A stretch of DNA of 38,726 nt, from NCBI GenBank assembly GCA_003242675.1, contig QGVE01000009.1:1-38726 (forward strand), in the 5' to 3' direction. The DNA comes from Bacillota bacterium. Its GTDB lineage: Bacteria; Bacillota_E; Symbiobacteriia; Symbiobacteriales; Symbiobacteriaceae. Position numbers and translations under genes: made by a program. How positions within the stretch are numbered: position 1 is the stretch's first letter; each line of letters begins with the position of its first letter. The notes under the pieces are model-generated. The model ran no database searches and was not told the DNA's origin. It worked only from the letters and a program-made list of their open reading frames with translations. Positions 16,050 to 24,036 of the stretch are shown one piece after another.

Positions 16050-17222
16050 CTACTTGACCGGATTGCGCCGAAACTCCCCCAGGCGGTGCCACCACTCGTC
16101 CGGCTCCAGGCCCACCCGCCAGACGGCGATGCCCTTCAGGTTGTACTGGTAGGCCAGCCGGAGCTTGGCCTCGAGGCTCCGCTCGTCGGGGAACCAGGCG
16201 ATGCGCTCCCCCTCGTCGGTGAGGAAGACCGCCCGGTTCTCGGCGTGCACCGGATCCCACACGACCTCCGCCCCGAACTCGGCCGCGCGGCGCTGCATGC
16301 GCCCCGGCCCGTATGCCGCGTTGGTGCCGGCGAGCTCCGGATCGGCGGCCCATTCGTAGCCGTAAAAGGGAACCCCCAGCAGGATCTTCTGCGACGGCAT
16401 GACGCCGATCGCGTAGCGGACCACCTGCTCGGTCCACTCCAGCGAGGCGACGGGGCCCGGCTCGCCCCCGAGCCAGTGCTGGTCATAGGCCATGAGGTAG
16501 AAGTGATCGACGATCTGCCCGACGGCCGCGTAGTCGGTGGCGCCGCCCCAGCCCGTGGTGGTGTCGGAGGTCTTGGCGGCCGCAGCGACGGAGAGCGTGA
16601 GGCCCAGTGGCTCCAGCCGCTCCTTCAGCCGGCGGAGGAACTGGGTGTAGGCCGCGCGGTCCTCGGGCGGGACGTTCTCGAAGTCGATCTGGACGCCCGC
16701 AACCCCCAGCCGGTCCGCCTCGGCCAGGATCGAGGCCATGGCGCGCTCCTGCACCGCCGGGTCCGTCAGGATCCGGTGGGCGAGGTCCGGGTCGAAGCCG
16801 CCATCGGAGAAGTTCCCGAAGAGCAGCACCCGCTTCTGGTGGCTGGTGACGCCCCGGATGAGCGTCTGGTCCCGGCCGACGGCGTTGCCCTCCCAGTCGA
16901 ACCCGTAGCCGAAGACGATCACCTGGTCCAGGTGGTGCGCGTTCTGGCGCACCGCTTCCAGGGAGTCGCTGTCGTAATCCACGTAGTAGCCCGCGATCCA
17001 GAACCCCTCGCCCGGCGGCGCCGTGTCCAGGGGCCTGTCCAGGTAGGCCCGGAGCCACAGCAGGTCGAAGGGTGGGTGCGGGGCGGTCCTCTGCCCCAGC
17101 AGGAACCCGCCGGCGCCGGTGATCGCAGCGGCCAGGACCGCGGCGAGCACCGCCCATCCGGCGCGCCGCCGGGGCCGGTGCCGATGTAGGGGGTTCGGTT
17201 GGCCGGGATCCGGAAGGGACAT
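16050..17222 (-). CDS. GH18 family glycoside hydrolase, membrane-anchored (YaaH/YdhD-like)
   Basis: Members of this GH18 branch hydrolyse beta-1,4 bonds of N-acetylglucosamine polymers; in spore formers they act on spore peptidoglycan. A basic N-terminus and one membrane helix (about 22-43) put the catalytic domain outside the cytoplasm. The barrel shows VIVFGYGF, RVLLFGNFSDGGF and the catalytic GVQIDFENV with Asp180 and Glu182, then FYLMAYDQHW and LLGVPFYGYEW. There are no LysM repeats, unlike YaaH of Bacillus. At 390 aa it is a single-domain enzyme. ATG 17222 follows GGAGGTGA. A role in spore cortex or cell wall turnover is inferred from the family and from nearby spoIIP. Confidence 0.9.
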   Translation of the reverse strand: MSLPDPGQPNPLHRHRPRRRAGWAVLAAVLAAAITGAGGFLLGQRTAPHPPFDLLWLRAYLDRPLDTAPPGEGFWIAGYYVDYDSDSLEAVRQNAHHLDQVIVFGYGFDWEGNAVGRDQTLIRGVTSHQKRVLLFGNFSDGGFDPDLAHRILTDPAVQERAMASILAEADRLGVAGVQIDFENVPPEDRAAYTQFLRRLKERLEPLGLTLSVAAAAKTSDTTTGWGGATDYAAVGQIVDHFYLMAYDQHWLGGEPGPVASLEWTEQVVRYAIGVMPSQKILLGVPFYGYEWAADPELAGTNAAYGPGRMQRRAAEFGAEVVWDPVHAENRAVFLTDEGERIAWFPDERSLEAKLRLAYQYNLKGIAVWRVGLEPDEWWHRLGEFRRNPVK

Positions 17223-17309
17223 GCTGCATCACCTCCGCGATCGCCGGGGCTGTCCGCGCCGTCGGTCGTTCGCTGATTAGGACGGTGAGCAGCATGCAGA
17301 AGGTTCGCC

Positions 17310-17639
17310 TCAGCGGAGCTCGGTCGGAACCATCGCGTCGGCCACCCCGATGAGGAAGGCCGCGATCAGGGCGCCCCACCAGGTGACCGTGAGCCATCCG
17401 GGGAAGAGCCAGCCGGTCAGATAGATGATGACGGCGGCGGAGATGAACCCGGCGAAGCCCCGCCCGGCCGGGGACGCCTGCCGGCCCAGCATGGCCTGGA
17501 CCACCCAGCCGAGCCCGGCGATCACCAGCGACGCGAACAGCGCGCCCCAGAACCCGTTCACGGCGAAGCCCGGGGTCAGCCAGGCGACGACCATCAGCAC
17601 CACAGCCGAGACGACGAACCGTACGATTGCACCCATCAT
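17310..17639 (-). CDS. phage-holin-family (YvlD-like) small membrane protein
   Basis: Four hydrophobic helices separated by short loops fill the 109-aa protein, matching the 4-TMS phage holin superfamily IV (YvlD/COG1950), most of which are chromosomal proteins of unknown role. Conserved-looking features are WLTPGFAVNGFWGAL and the mirrored GWLFPGWLTVTWWGAL, which suggest an internal duplication. The start is ATG 17639 (or 17636) with GGAGGTGAG 7 bases upstream. It diverges from rpsT and has its own sigma-G-like promoter. No phage genes surround it, so the holin name should not be taken as evidence for lysis. Confidence 0.85.
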   Translation of the reverse strand: MMGAIVRFVVSAVVLMVVAWLTPGFAVNGFWGALFASLVIAGLGWVVQAMLGRQASPAGRGFAGFISAAVIIYLTGWLFPGWLTVTWWGALIAAFLIGVADAMVPTELR

Positions 17640-17668
17640 GGTGCCTCTCACCTCCGTTGCCTGCCCGG

Positions 17669-17698
17669 TAGTCTGACCGCGCAACAAATCGATTATTC
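17669..17698 (-). promoter_or_regulatory. possible sigma-G (forespore) promoter
   Basis: On the minus strand GAATA (17694-17698) and CAGACTA (17669-17675) are 18 bases apart. They match the sigma-G consensus GMATR-N18-CATHMTA at 5 of 5 and 6 of 7 positions. The site sits 30 bases upstream of the holin-like gene start. Confidence 0.4.
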
Positions 17699-17713
17699 GC
17701 GGCGGGAATTCCC

Positions 17714-17742
17714 TTGCGTGCCAGGCGGGGCTGTGCTAGAAT
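17714..17742 (+). promoter_or_regulatory. sigma-A promoter for rpsT
   Basis: TTGCGT (17714-17719) and TAGAAT (17737-17742) are 17 bases apart. The predicted transcript starts near 17749, about 46 bases before the rpsT start codon. Confidence 0.82.
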
Positions 17743-17794
17743 TCCGGTGTTAACCGCCGATGCGTCGTGGACCGCCGATGCTGGAGGTGAGGAG

Positions 17795-18079
17795 TTGGCT
17801 AACACGAGGTCTGCGAAGAAGCGTGCGCGGGTCGCCGCGAAGCGCACGCTGCGCAATAAGATGGTCAAGTCCAGCGTCCGGACGGCAATCCGCAAGTTCC
17901 GGGAGGCGCTTGGCACCGAGAACGCCCCGATCCTGCTGAGCCGGGCCTTCTCGGCACTGGACCGGGCCGCGTCGAAGGGCGTCATCCACAAGAACACCGC
18001 CGCCCGGAAGAAGGCGCGCCTGGCCAAGCTGCTGGCCAAGGTGAGCGCCGCCCAGGCTGCGGCTGCCGCCAACCAGTAG
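17795..18079 (+). CDS. rpsT: 30S ribosomal protein S20
   Basis: S20 binds 16S rRNA early in 30S assembly. The product is highly basic and helical with the family start ANTRSAKKRARV after the initiator, plus RNKMVKSSVRT and GVIHKNTAARKKARL. At 94 aa it is the usual length. The start is TTG 17795, set by the fixed S20 N-terminus and GGAGGTGA 4 bases upstream (17783-17790). An inefficient TTG start is consistent with the translational autoregulation known for S20. It is convergent with holA, as in Bacillus. Confidence 0.97.
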   Translation: MANTRSAKKRARVAAKRTLRNKMVKSSVRTAIRKFREALGTENAPILLSRAFSALDRAASKGVIHKNTAARKKARLAKLLAKVSAAQAAAAANQ

Positions 18080-18104
18080 GCCGGCAGTCCATCATACGTA
18101 CGGA

Positions 18105-18132
18105 AGCCCCAACCGCCTGCGCGGTTGGGGCT
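18105..18132. terminator. bidirectional terminator between rpsT and holA
   Basis: A perfect 12-bp stem (18105-18116 with 18121-18132) has a CTGC loop. It is followed on the plus strand by CTTACGTTT and lies 1 base from the holA stop on the minus strand. Confidence 0.75.
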
Positions 18133-18133
18133 C

Positions 18134-19180
18134 TTACGTTTCGGAAGCGACCTCGCCGCCGGTCAGCTCGGCGACCACCGTCTCCAGCGTGATCCGCGGG
18201 TCGAACCCCGACTTGATCGCCAGGTCGGCCTCCAGCAGCCGCTTCAGGGCCCGGATGATCGCGTCCCGGTCCGCCGCCGCCGCGAGCTCGGCCATCTTGC
18301 CGTAGGCATAGGGGTGCATGCGGGCCCGCTGGGCCGCCTCCCGCGGCGGGAGCCGCCGGGCCGCAAGGGCCTTGACGAGGAGCAGCTGGCGGAACCGGCC
18401 GGCCAGCGCGCTCAGCAGCTGCAGGGGGTGGTCCACCTGCCCGAGCAGCCGCTCCAGGAGCGCCACGGCCTGCGCGCGCTCACGCCGGAGCACCGCGTCG
18501 CTGAGCCGGTAGATCTCCGTCTCGGCGAGGCTGGCGACCATCGTCTCCACGTCCCGGGGCCGGATTTCCGCCGCGCGGCCCACGTAGAGCACCAGCTTCT
18601 CCAGCTCGCCGGCGAGCAGCCGGAGGTCGGTTCCCACGCGCTCCACCAGCAGGTGCGCGGCCTGCGTGCCCAGCCGCTTCCCCTGCGACTCGGCGCGCCG
18701 CTGCACCCACATTGCCGCATCCTCCGGCTTCAGCGGCTGACACTCCACCGCCGCGCCGGCGGCCATCAGCGCCCTGGTCACCTTCCGCCGGGCGTCCACC
18801 GCGGTCGCGAGAAAGAGCAGGACGGTGGTGGGCACCGGCGCCTCCAGGTAGCGGAGCAGGTCCGCGTCGCCGCCGTCCGCCGGCGCCTCCTCCTCGGGGC
18901 CGCCCCGGCGCCGGGGCACGATGGCCGGGCACTCCTTCACCACCACCAGCCGGCGCTCGGCGAAGAAGGGCTGCGTCTGCGCGAGGCGCAGGGCCTGGCC
19001 GATCTGGTCGGGGCCGGGTTCCAGCACGTGGAAGTTGAAGTCGGCCGTCTCCGGGCGCACGACGGCCGCGCGCAGCGCGCGGTAGAGCTCCTCCACGAGG
19101 AAGCCCTCCTCCCCGAAGACGAGGTAGACCGACCGCAGCGTCCCTTTCCGGATCTCCGCCAGCGCTTCGTGGTAGTGCAC
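18134..19180 (-). CDS. holA: DNA polymerase III delta subunit
   Basis: The delta subunit opens the sliding clamp within the clamp loader. The N-terminal part begins HYHEALAEI and contains VYLVFGEEGFLVEE, typical of the family. AAA+-like and collar domains follow, with ETEIYRLSDAVL and the C-terminal YAYGKMAELA region. I chose GTG 19180 because a GGAGGGGGG ribosome binding site lies 9 bases upstream; this gives 348 aa. It lies between comEC and rpsT as in Bacillus, although a phosphatase-like gene now intervenes on the opposite strand. Confidence 0.94.
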   Translation of the reverse strand: MHYHEALAEIRKGTLRSVYLVFGEEGFLVEELYRALRAAVVRPETADFNFHVLEPGPDQIGQALRLAQTQPFFAERRLVVVKECPAIVPRRRGGPEEEAPADGGDADLLRYLEAPVPTTVLLFLATAVDARRKVTRALMAAGAAVECQPLKPEDAAMWVQRRAESQGKRLGTQAAHLLVERVGTDLRLLAGELEKLVLYVGRAAEIRPRDVETMVASLAETEIYRLSDAVLRRERAQAVALLERLLGQVDHPLQLLSALAGRFRQLLLVKALAARRLPPREAAQRARMHPYAYGKMAELAAAADRDAIIRALKRLLEADLAIKSGFDPRITLETVVAELTGGEVASET

Positions 19181-19305
19181 CGCCGCAGTCCCCCCTCCAC
19201 CACCTGGGATCAACGATTCGGGATCGACTCCCGGCGTCCCTGCAGGAGCGCCGGTTCCGGAAACCGAATGTATCAGCCATCCCCTCTCCGACAGGAGGCG
19301 ATGAC

Positions 19306-20973
19306 GTGCGCCGCGGCCCAGCCGTCTTACTCCTCATCTGCCTGCTCTTCGGGGCGGCCTACGGCGCGTGGCGTGCCGCTTCCTTCGGGTACGGGCGGCT
19401 CGCCGCCTTCACGCCCGTCGCCGCCCGGGCCGAACGGCCGGGCGTCGGATCCCCTCCCCTGGCCGACCGGGTGCTCCTGGTCATCGTCGACGGGCTCACG
19501 GCCGACCGGGTCTACCGGCTGCCCTCGCTGGACTGGCTGCGCCGGCGCGGCGCTCACTACCGGCTGAATGCTGACGGGGCCCCGGGGGACGCCGGGTGGA
19601 CAGCGGCACTGCTCACCGGCACGCCGCCGACCCACGCCGGCTTCCTCCCGGGCCCGGACGGGGGCCTCGCCGGGCTGGACAGCCTGATCCAGGCCGCCGC
19701 CCGGAGCCAGGTCCCGGCGGGCGGGACCGGCGGGGCCGCGCTGGCGGCGCTGGCAGGCGGCGCCCTGTCGCCGTGGCACGAGGGCGACACGTTCGTCGAG
19801 CTGGAAGAGGCGCTCTACGGGATGCTGGAGCCCGGGGGCCCGCGCCTCATCCTCGCAGAGATCGGGGATCTCGCGTCCGGGGAGGTGAGCGACGCCGCTC
19901 TGGCGGACCTGGACCTCCGGCTCGTCGCGCTGTTTGACCGGATCGACTGGCGGACGACGGCCGTCGTCGTCGCGGGCACGCCGGGCGGAAGCGTCGCCGG
20001 GCAGGCCGCGCCCCCGCTGATCCTCGCCGGCGCCGGGGTGATTCCCGGCAGCGGGGGCGAGGCGGCCGTCTACGACGTGGCCCCCACCGTCGCCGCCCTG
20101 GCGGGGCTGCCGGCGCCGGTCTCCCCCCGGGGCAAGCCCATCGTGAGCGCGCTCGCCGCCCAGGGGCGGCCGCTCGACGCCCTGACGCAGGTCCACCTCC
20201 AGTCCCGGCGGGCGTGGGCGGCGGCGGCCCTGGCGGCCTATGGATCGCCGGCGGAGCTGCCCCCCGCCCCGGCGACGGCTGCGGACGGGGCCGGGTACCT
20301 GGAGCGGCTGGAGCAGCAGGTGGGCGCGGCCCGCGAGGCCTGGCTGAAGGCCGGGGCCCTCGCGCGTCTGCCCTATGTGGGGCCGGCCCTGCTCGCCCTG
20401 GCGCTCTACCTGCTGTTCGTCTACCGCAGCCCCTTCGGGGCCGCCGCGCTGCGGGCCCACCTGACCTACCTGGCCGCCTTTCACGCCCTGTTCTTCGCCG
20501 TGGGCGGTGAATACGGCCCGGGCGCCGCCGGCCTGGGCGGCCCCTGGAGCCTGGCGGCCCTGCGGTACGCCCCCGCGGCCGCCGTGGGCGGGCTGGCGGC
20601 AGCCCTCGTGGCGGGCTTCGGCGTCTCCCGGCGCGACTACCGGAAGTCCCGCTACGTGGCGGCCGCGGGCCTGCACACGGCCCTGAGCTGTGCCGCGCTC
20701 CTCTCCCTGCCCGTGGGGGCCCTGGTGCTCCTGGTCGGCTGGGAGTTTCCCGAGGCCCTGCCGCCGGCCGCCCTCTGGGTGTGGTTCTTCCTGACCGCCC
20801 TGCAGGTGATGGTGCTGGGGGCCCTGGGGCCCGTGTGGGCCGCCGTCACCGTGCACGCAGCCCGCTACGCCCGGAACCGCTGGCCCCTCCCCGAGGTGGG
20901 CGATCCCGAGGTCAACGCCGACCGGGTGGTCCGACTGAGGGCCCTGCGCCGGGCGCGAAAGCACAGGCGGTGA
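19306..20973 (+). CDS. alkaline-phosphatase-superfamily-like membrane protein
   Basis: The protein has an N-terminal signal/anchor helix, an extracellular-type domain (about 50-300) and about five C-terminal membrane helices (about 350-535). The domain begins VLLVIVDGLTADRV and continues with GWTAALLTGTPPTHAGF, matching the metal-binding Asp and nucleophile region of sulfatase/phosphodiesterase-like enzymes. A late YDVAPTVAALAGLP is also typical. The usual metal-binding DH(G/S) segment is not obvious: its place seems taken by VVVAGTPGG, so catalysis is doubtful. The start is GTG 19306 after AGGAGGCGATGAC. It diverges from holA and is convergent with comEC, separated by only 3 bases. Substrate and function are unknown. 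Confidence 0.82.
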   Translation: MRRGPAVLLLICLLFGAAYGAWRAASFGYGRLAAFTPVAARAERPGVGSPPLADRVLLVIVDGLTADRVYRLPSLDWLRRRGAHYRLNADGAPGDAGWTAALLTGTPPTHAGFLPGPDGGLAGLDSLIQAAARSQVPAGGTGGAALAALAGGALSPWHEGDTFVELEEALYGMLEPGGPRLILAEIGDLASGEVSDAALADLDLRLVALFDRIDWRTTAVVVAGTPGGSVAGQAAPPLILAGAGVIPGSGGEAAVYDVAPTVAALAGLPAPVSPRGKPIVSALAAQGRPLDALTQVHLQSRRAWAAAALAAYGSPAELPPAPATAADGAGYLERLEQQVGAAREAWLKAGALARLPYVGPALLALALYLLFVYRSPFGAAALRAHLTYLAAFHALFFAVGGEYGPGAAGLGGPWSLAALRYAPAAAVGGLAAALVAGFGVSRRDYRKSRYVAAAGLHTALSCAALLSLPVGALVLLVGWEFPEALPPAALWVWFFLTALQVMVLGALGPVWAAVTVHAARYARNRWPLPEVGDPEVNADRVVRLRALRRARKHRR

Positions 20974-20976
20974 CCG

Positions 20977-23445
20977 TCACCACGCGCCGATCAGGCGGCC
21001 GCTCCACGCAAGGGGCGGCCGCCCTTCTTCGCTTTCCGGCCGCCCGCGGCTGCCTTCCACCCGGAGCCGGAACCCGTCGGTTCGCACCGTCACCGTCCCG
21101 TGCCGGTCGGTCCGCCAGATCGCGGCGCCGGCCGCGCGGAGCCGCGCCAGGACGTCGGCGTGGGGGTGGCCGAAGGGGTTCCCGCTCCCCGCGGAGATGA
21201 TCGCGTGCCGGGGCCGCACGGCCGCCAGGAACCGCGGGGTCGTCGAGGTGCGGGAGCCGTGGTGCGCCACTTTCAGCACGTCGGCCGTAAGCACGTAGCC
21301 CCGCTCCACCAGCCGGTCCTCGGCGGCCGCCTCCAGGTCGCAGGCGAGCAGGAAGGCCACCTGCCGGTACACCAGCCGCAGGGCCGCGCAGTTGGCGTTT
21401 TCGTCGGAATGGCTGCCGCGGATCGGCGGGAAAGGAGGCCCGAGCACCTCCACGCGGACCTCCGGGCCCAGCCGCAGGACCTCCCCCTCCCGGGGCACGC
21501 GCACGGGCACCCGGCGCTCGGCCGCGGCCGCCAGCGCGGCCCGGTGATAGAACTCCTCTGCCCGGGCGGTGCTCACCAGCACCTGCCCGACCGGCACGGA
21601 CCGGATGACGGCGGCCCCGCCGCCGGCGTGGTCCGCGTCGGGGTGGGTGAGCACCAGCAGGTCCAGGCGGCGCACCCCGGCCCGCTTCAGGTACGGCACG
21701 ACGATCGCCTCGCCGGCGTCGAAGGGCGCCCCGCCCCCGGCGGGCGCCCAGGCCGGGCCGGAGTCGATCAGCGCGGCATGGCCTCCGGGCGCCCGCACCA
21801 GGATCGCGTCCCCCTGGCCGACGTCCAGGAACACCACCTCCAGCTGGTCGGGCGGCGCGCCCAGGGCCAGGCGCCAGGAGAATGCCGCCCCCGCGGCGCC
21901 CAGCAGGGCCAGCAGGGCCGCGCCGGCCCGCGGGCGGGCGGCCTGCCACAGGGCGCAGAGCCCGGGAAGCAGCGCATCCGGCAGCCGCCGGGCCGCCGGC
22001 AGCGCGGCCCAGGCCAGCCCGGCGTACCACAGGAGGACCCAGCCCGTCCCCGGGCGGCCGACGTCGATCTGCGCGAGCGGAAGCGACGCGAGGGCCTTCA
22101 CCGCCCACACCAGCCCCTGCGCGGCCCACCGCCCGGCAAAGCCCAGCAGCCACACCGCCGGCGGAGCGAAGAGCCCCAGCACCACCGCCCCGAGAGCCAG
22201 GGGCGTGAGCAGCCCGACGTAAGGGACCACCACCAGGTTGGCCAGGGGGGAGATCGGCGACACGGTGCCGAACGCCCGGAGGGTCAGCGGCTCGACGAGG
22301 GCCTGCGCGGCCAGGGTCACGGCCAGGCTCGCGGCGAGCCACGCCGCGGCCCTCTCCGGCAGGGCCCGCAGAAGCCGCGGCTCCAGCCAGCCCTGAATCG
22401 GCCGGGTGAAGAGCAGGATGCCCAACGTGGCCGCTGCGGAGAGCTGGAACCCCAGGTCGAAGAGCAGACCCGGCACCGCCGCCAGCAGCAGGGCGGCGGC
22501 CGCGCCCAGGGTGTTCAGGGCGTCCCGCTCCCGCCCGAGGAGATCCCCTGCCAGCACCAGCACGGCCATGAGCCCGGCCCGCAGGACCGACGGGCTGGCC
22601 CCGGTGAGGAAGACGAAGAACGCCACGGCGGGGACGGCCAGGGCGGCAGCGGCCCGGCGCCCCAACCCCGCCCGGTAGAGGAACCAGAGGAGGGGCATGA
22701 CGACCATCGCCACGTTGCCGCCGCTGACCGCCAGCAGGTGGAAGACGCCCGCGGCGCGGAAGGCGTCCGCGATGTCGTCGGGCAGGCCGGTCCGGCTGCC
22801 GAACAGCAGCCCGGCCAGCAGGGCGGCCTCTCGCTCCGGCAGGGCGCGGTAGAGCACCCCCTCCAGCCGGAGGCGCGCCGCCACTGCGGCCCGCCGGAAC
22901 GGGTCCAGCCGGCCCGGCCCCATCCGGTCAGCCGGGCCGGACTCCATGACGAGATAGACGGACTGGCGCGCGAGGAAGGCCGCCTCGTCGAACCCGCCGG
23001 GCCGGTGCGCGCGGCGGGGCGGCGAGAGGGTCCCGGAGACGGCGACCCGCTCGCCGTAGGCCGGCGCCGGCCCACCCCGCTGTGCGACCCGGACCCGGCC
23101 CCGGGCCGGCTGCCCCTGGACGGCTTCGGCGGCGAGGATGTAGGTGACCCGGCCGCCCGCCTCCCGTGCGGGCTCGCTCACCACCGTGCCCACCAGCGTC
23201 ACCGACCGGTCTGTCCAGGCCGCGAGGTTCCCGCGCCCCACCGTCTGCACGTAGGTCCAGCGCAGCGCGCCGCAGAGGGCGATGGCGGCAAGCACCAGGG
23301 CGCCGCTCCTCCGCCCGGCCAGGAGCAGGGCCGTGAGCGGTACCAGGAGTGCGGCGCAGAGGGCGGGGTGGGGGCGAATCCACTCCGCGGCCAGGATTCC
23401 CGCGGCCAAGGTCGCCGCGACGACCAGCGCAGGTCGGGTGTGCAC
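20977..23445 (-). CDS. comEC: competence protein ComEC/Rec2, DNA uptake channel
   Basis: ComEC forms the inner-membrane channel for single-stranded DNA during transformation. It has N-terminal helices with a DUF4131-like OB region, a Competence (ComEC_N) membrane domain in the middle (HLLAVSGGNVAMV) and a C-terminal metallo-beta-lactamase domain. The last starts LEVVFLDVGQGDAILV and carries the metal motif LTHPDADHAGG and later KVAHHGS. At 822 aa it is complete. GTG 23445 is preferred because GGAGGG lies 6 bases upstream; ATG 23466 is possible. holA lies downstream as in Bacillus, but comEA is 7 kb away beyond a plus-strand insertion. Confidence 0.96.
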   Translation of the reverse strand: MHTRPALVVAATLAAGILAAEWIRPHPALCAALLVPLTALLLAGRRSGALVLAAIALCGALRWTYVQTVGRGNLAAWTDRSVTLVGTVVSEPAREAGGRVTYILAAEAVQGQPARGRVRVAQRGGPAPAYGERVAVSGTLSPPRRAHRPGGFDEAAFLARQSVYLVMESGPADRMGPGRLDPFRRAAVAARLRLEGVLYRALPEREAALLAGLLFGSRTGLPDDIADAFRAAGVFHLLAVSGGNVAMVVMPLLWFLYRAGLGRRAAAALAVPAVAFFVFLTGASPSVLRAGLMAVLVLAGDLLGRERDALNTLGAAAALLLAAVPGLLFDLGFQLSAAATLGILLFTRPIQGWLEPRLLRALPERAAAWLAASLAVTLAAQALVEPLTLRAFGTVSPISPLANLVVVPYVGLLTPLALGAVVLGLFAPPAVWLLGFAGRWAAQGLVWAVKALASLPLAQIDVGRPGTGWVLLWYAGLAWAALPAARRLPDALLPGLCALWQAARPRAGAALLALLGAAGAAFSWRLALGAPPDQLEVVFLDVGQGDAILVRAPGGHAALIDSGPAWAPAGGGAPFDAGEAIVVPYLKRAGVRRLDLLVLTHPDADHAGGGAAVIRSVPVGQVLVSTARAEEFYHRAALAAAAERRVPVRVPREGEVLRLGPEVRVEVLGPPFPPIRGSHSDENANCAALRLVYRQVAFLLACDLEAAAEDRLVERGYVLTADVLKVAHHGSRTSTTPRFLAAVRPRHAIISAGSGNPFGHPHADVLARLRAAGAAIWRTDRHGTVTVRTDGFRLRVEGSRGRPESEEGRPPLAWSGRLIGAW

Positions 23446-23652
23446 GGCCAGCCCTCCGAAAACCATTTTATGGAAGGTTCGGCAGCGCGGCGCCACTTCC
23501 TCCCGCGGCGCCCGGCTCGGCATGCTCCGCGCGCAGGATGGTTCTTTATGGGGCATTGTCGCTATAGGCAGGTCCGTGAAGCCGGCCATAGAATAAAGGT
23601 AGAGAGCTAGTTCGCACTTTCACGAACCCGAAGAGGCGGGGAGGCGATCGGC

Positions 23653-23853
23653 ATGATCTTCCCGGTGACCCCCGAAACGCACCTGCTCCTCTGCCTCCTC
23701 ATCGTGGCCGCGTCCTTCGCCGCCGCGCTGGTGATCGCCGACCTGCCGCCTCCCGCCCCGCCGGCGCGCCGGCGGCGCGCGCCGCACCGGGCCCGCGGCC
23801 GCGGAAGAGCGCGTCTGCGGGTGATTTCCGGCCGTAAGACCGTGGAAATATAG
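23653..23853 (+). CDS. small single-pass membrane protein with Arg-rich tail, 66 aa
   Basis: ATG 23653 has GGGAGG 8 bases upstream. Residues 10-30 form one membrane helix, followed by a proline run and then a very Arg-rich cytoplasmic-type tail (residues 38-56). A strong terminator follows 15 bases after the stop, which supports a real transcription unit. No family is recognised. It sits between comEC (divergent) and the pot operon. Confidence 0.6.
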   Translation: MIFPVTPETHLLLCLLIVAASFAAALVIADLPPPAPPARRRRAPHRARGRGRARLRVISGRKTVEI

Positions 23854-23867
23854 AGAAATGAGCACTA

Positions 23868-23901
23868 GCCACCAGCGAGCGCTGGTGGCCGTTGATTTTT
23901 T
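23868..23901 (+). terminator. intrinsic terminator after the 66-aa gene
   Basis: A 9-bp stem (23868-23876 with 23881-23889) with a GAGC loop is followed a few bases later by six T residues. It separates this gene from the pot promoter. Confidence 0.85.
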
Positions 23902-23914
23902 GCAGATTGCGTGC

Positions 23915-23943
23915 TTGACTTGAAGGAACCGCCCCCCTATAGG
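23915..23943 (+). promoter_or_regulatory. sigma-A promoter for potABCD
   Basis: TTGACT (23915-23920) and TATAGG (23938-23943) are 17 bases apart. The predicted transcript starts near 23950, leaving an 87-base leader before potA. Confidence 0.75.
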
Positions 23944-23961
23944 ACGAATGATGATCGCTGG

Positions 23962-23995
23962 CGTGTGGCTCCGTCGGACCGACGGAGTGAACACG
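23962..23995 (+). promoter_or_regulatory. long palindrome in the potA leader
   Basis: CTCCGTCGG (23969-23977) and CCGACGGAG (23979-23987) form a 9-bp inverted repeat around one base. They are flanked by CGTGT (23962-23966) and ACACG (23991-23995). It starts about 12 bases downstream of the predicted transcript start, so it could be a repressor operator or an RNA hairpin in the leader. Confidence 0.6.
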
Positions 23996-24036
23996 CCCCA
24001 ACTCTTGGCGAAAGGCGTGAGGTCGCTACGAACTAC

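Noticed and set aside
17310..17639. A prophage lysis module
   Set aside because: The gene matches the chromosomal YvlD-type holin family and has no endolysin, phage structural or integrase genes around it; the nearby GH18 gene is a spore-type enzyme.
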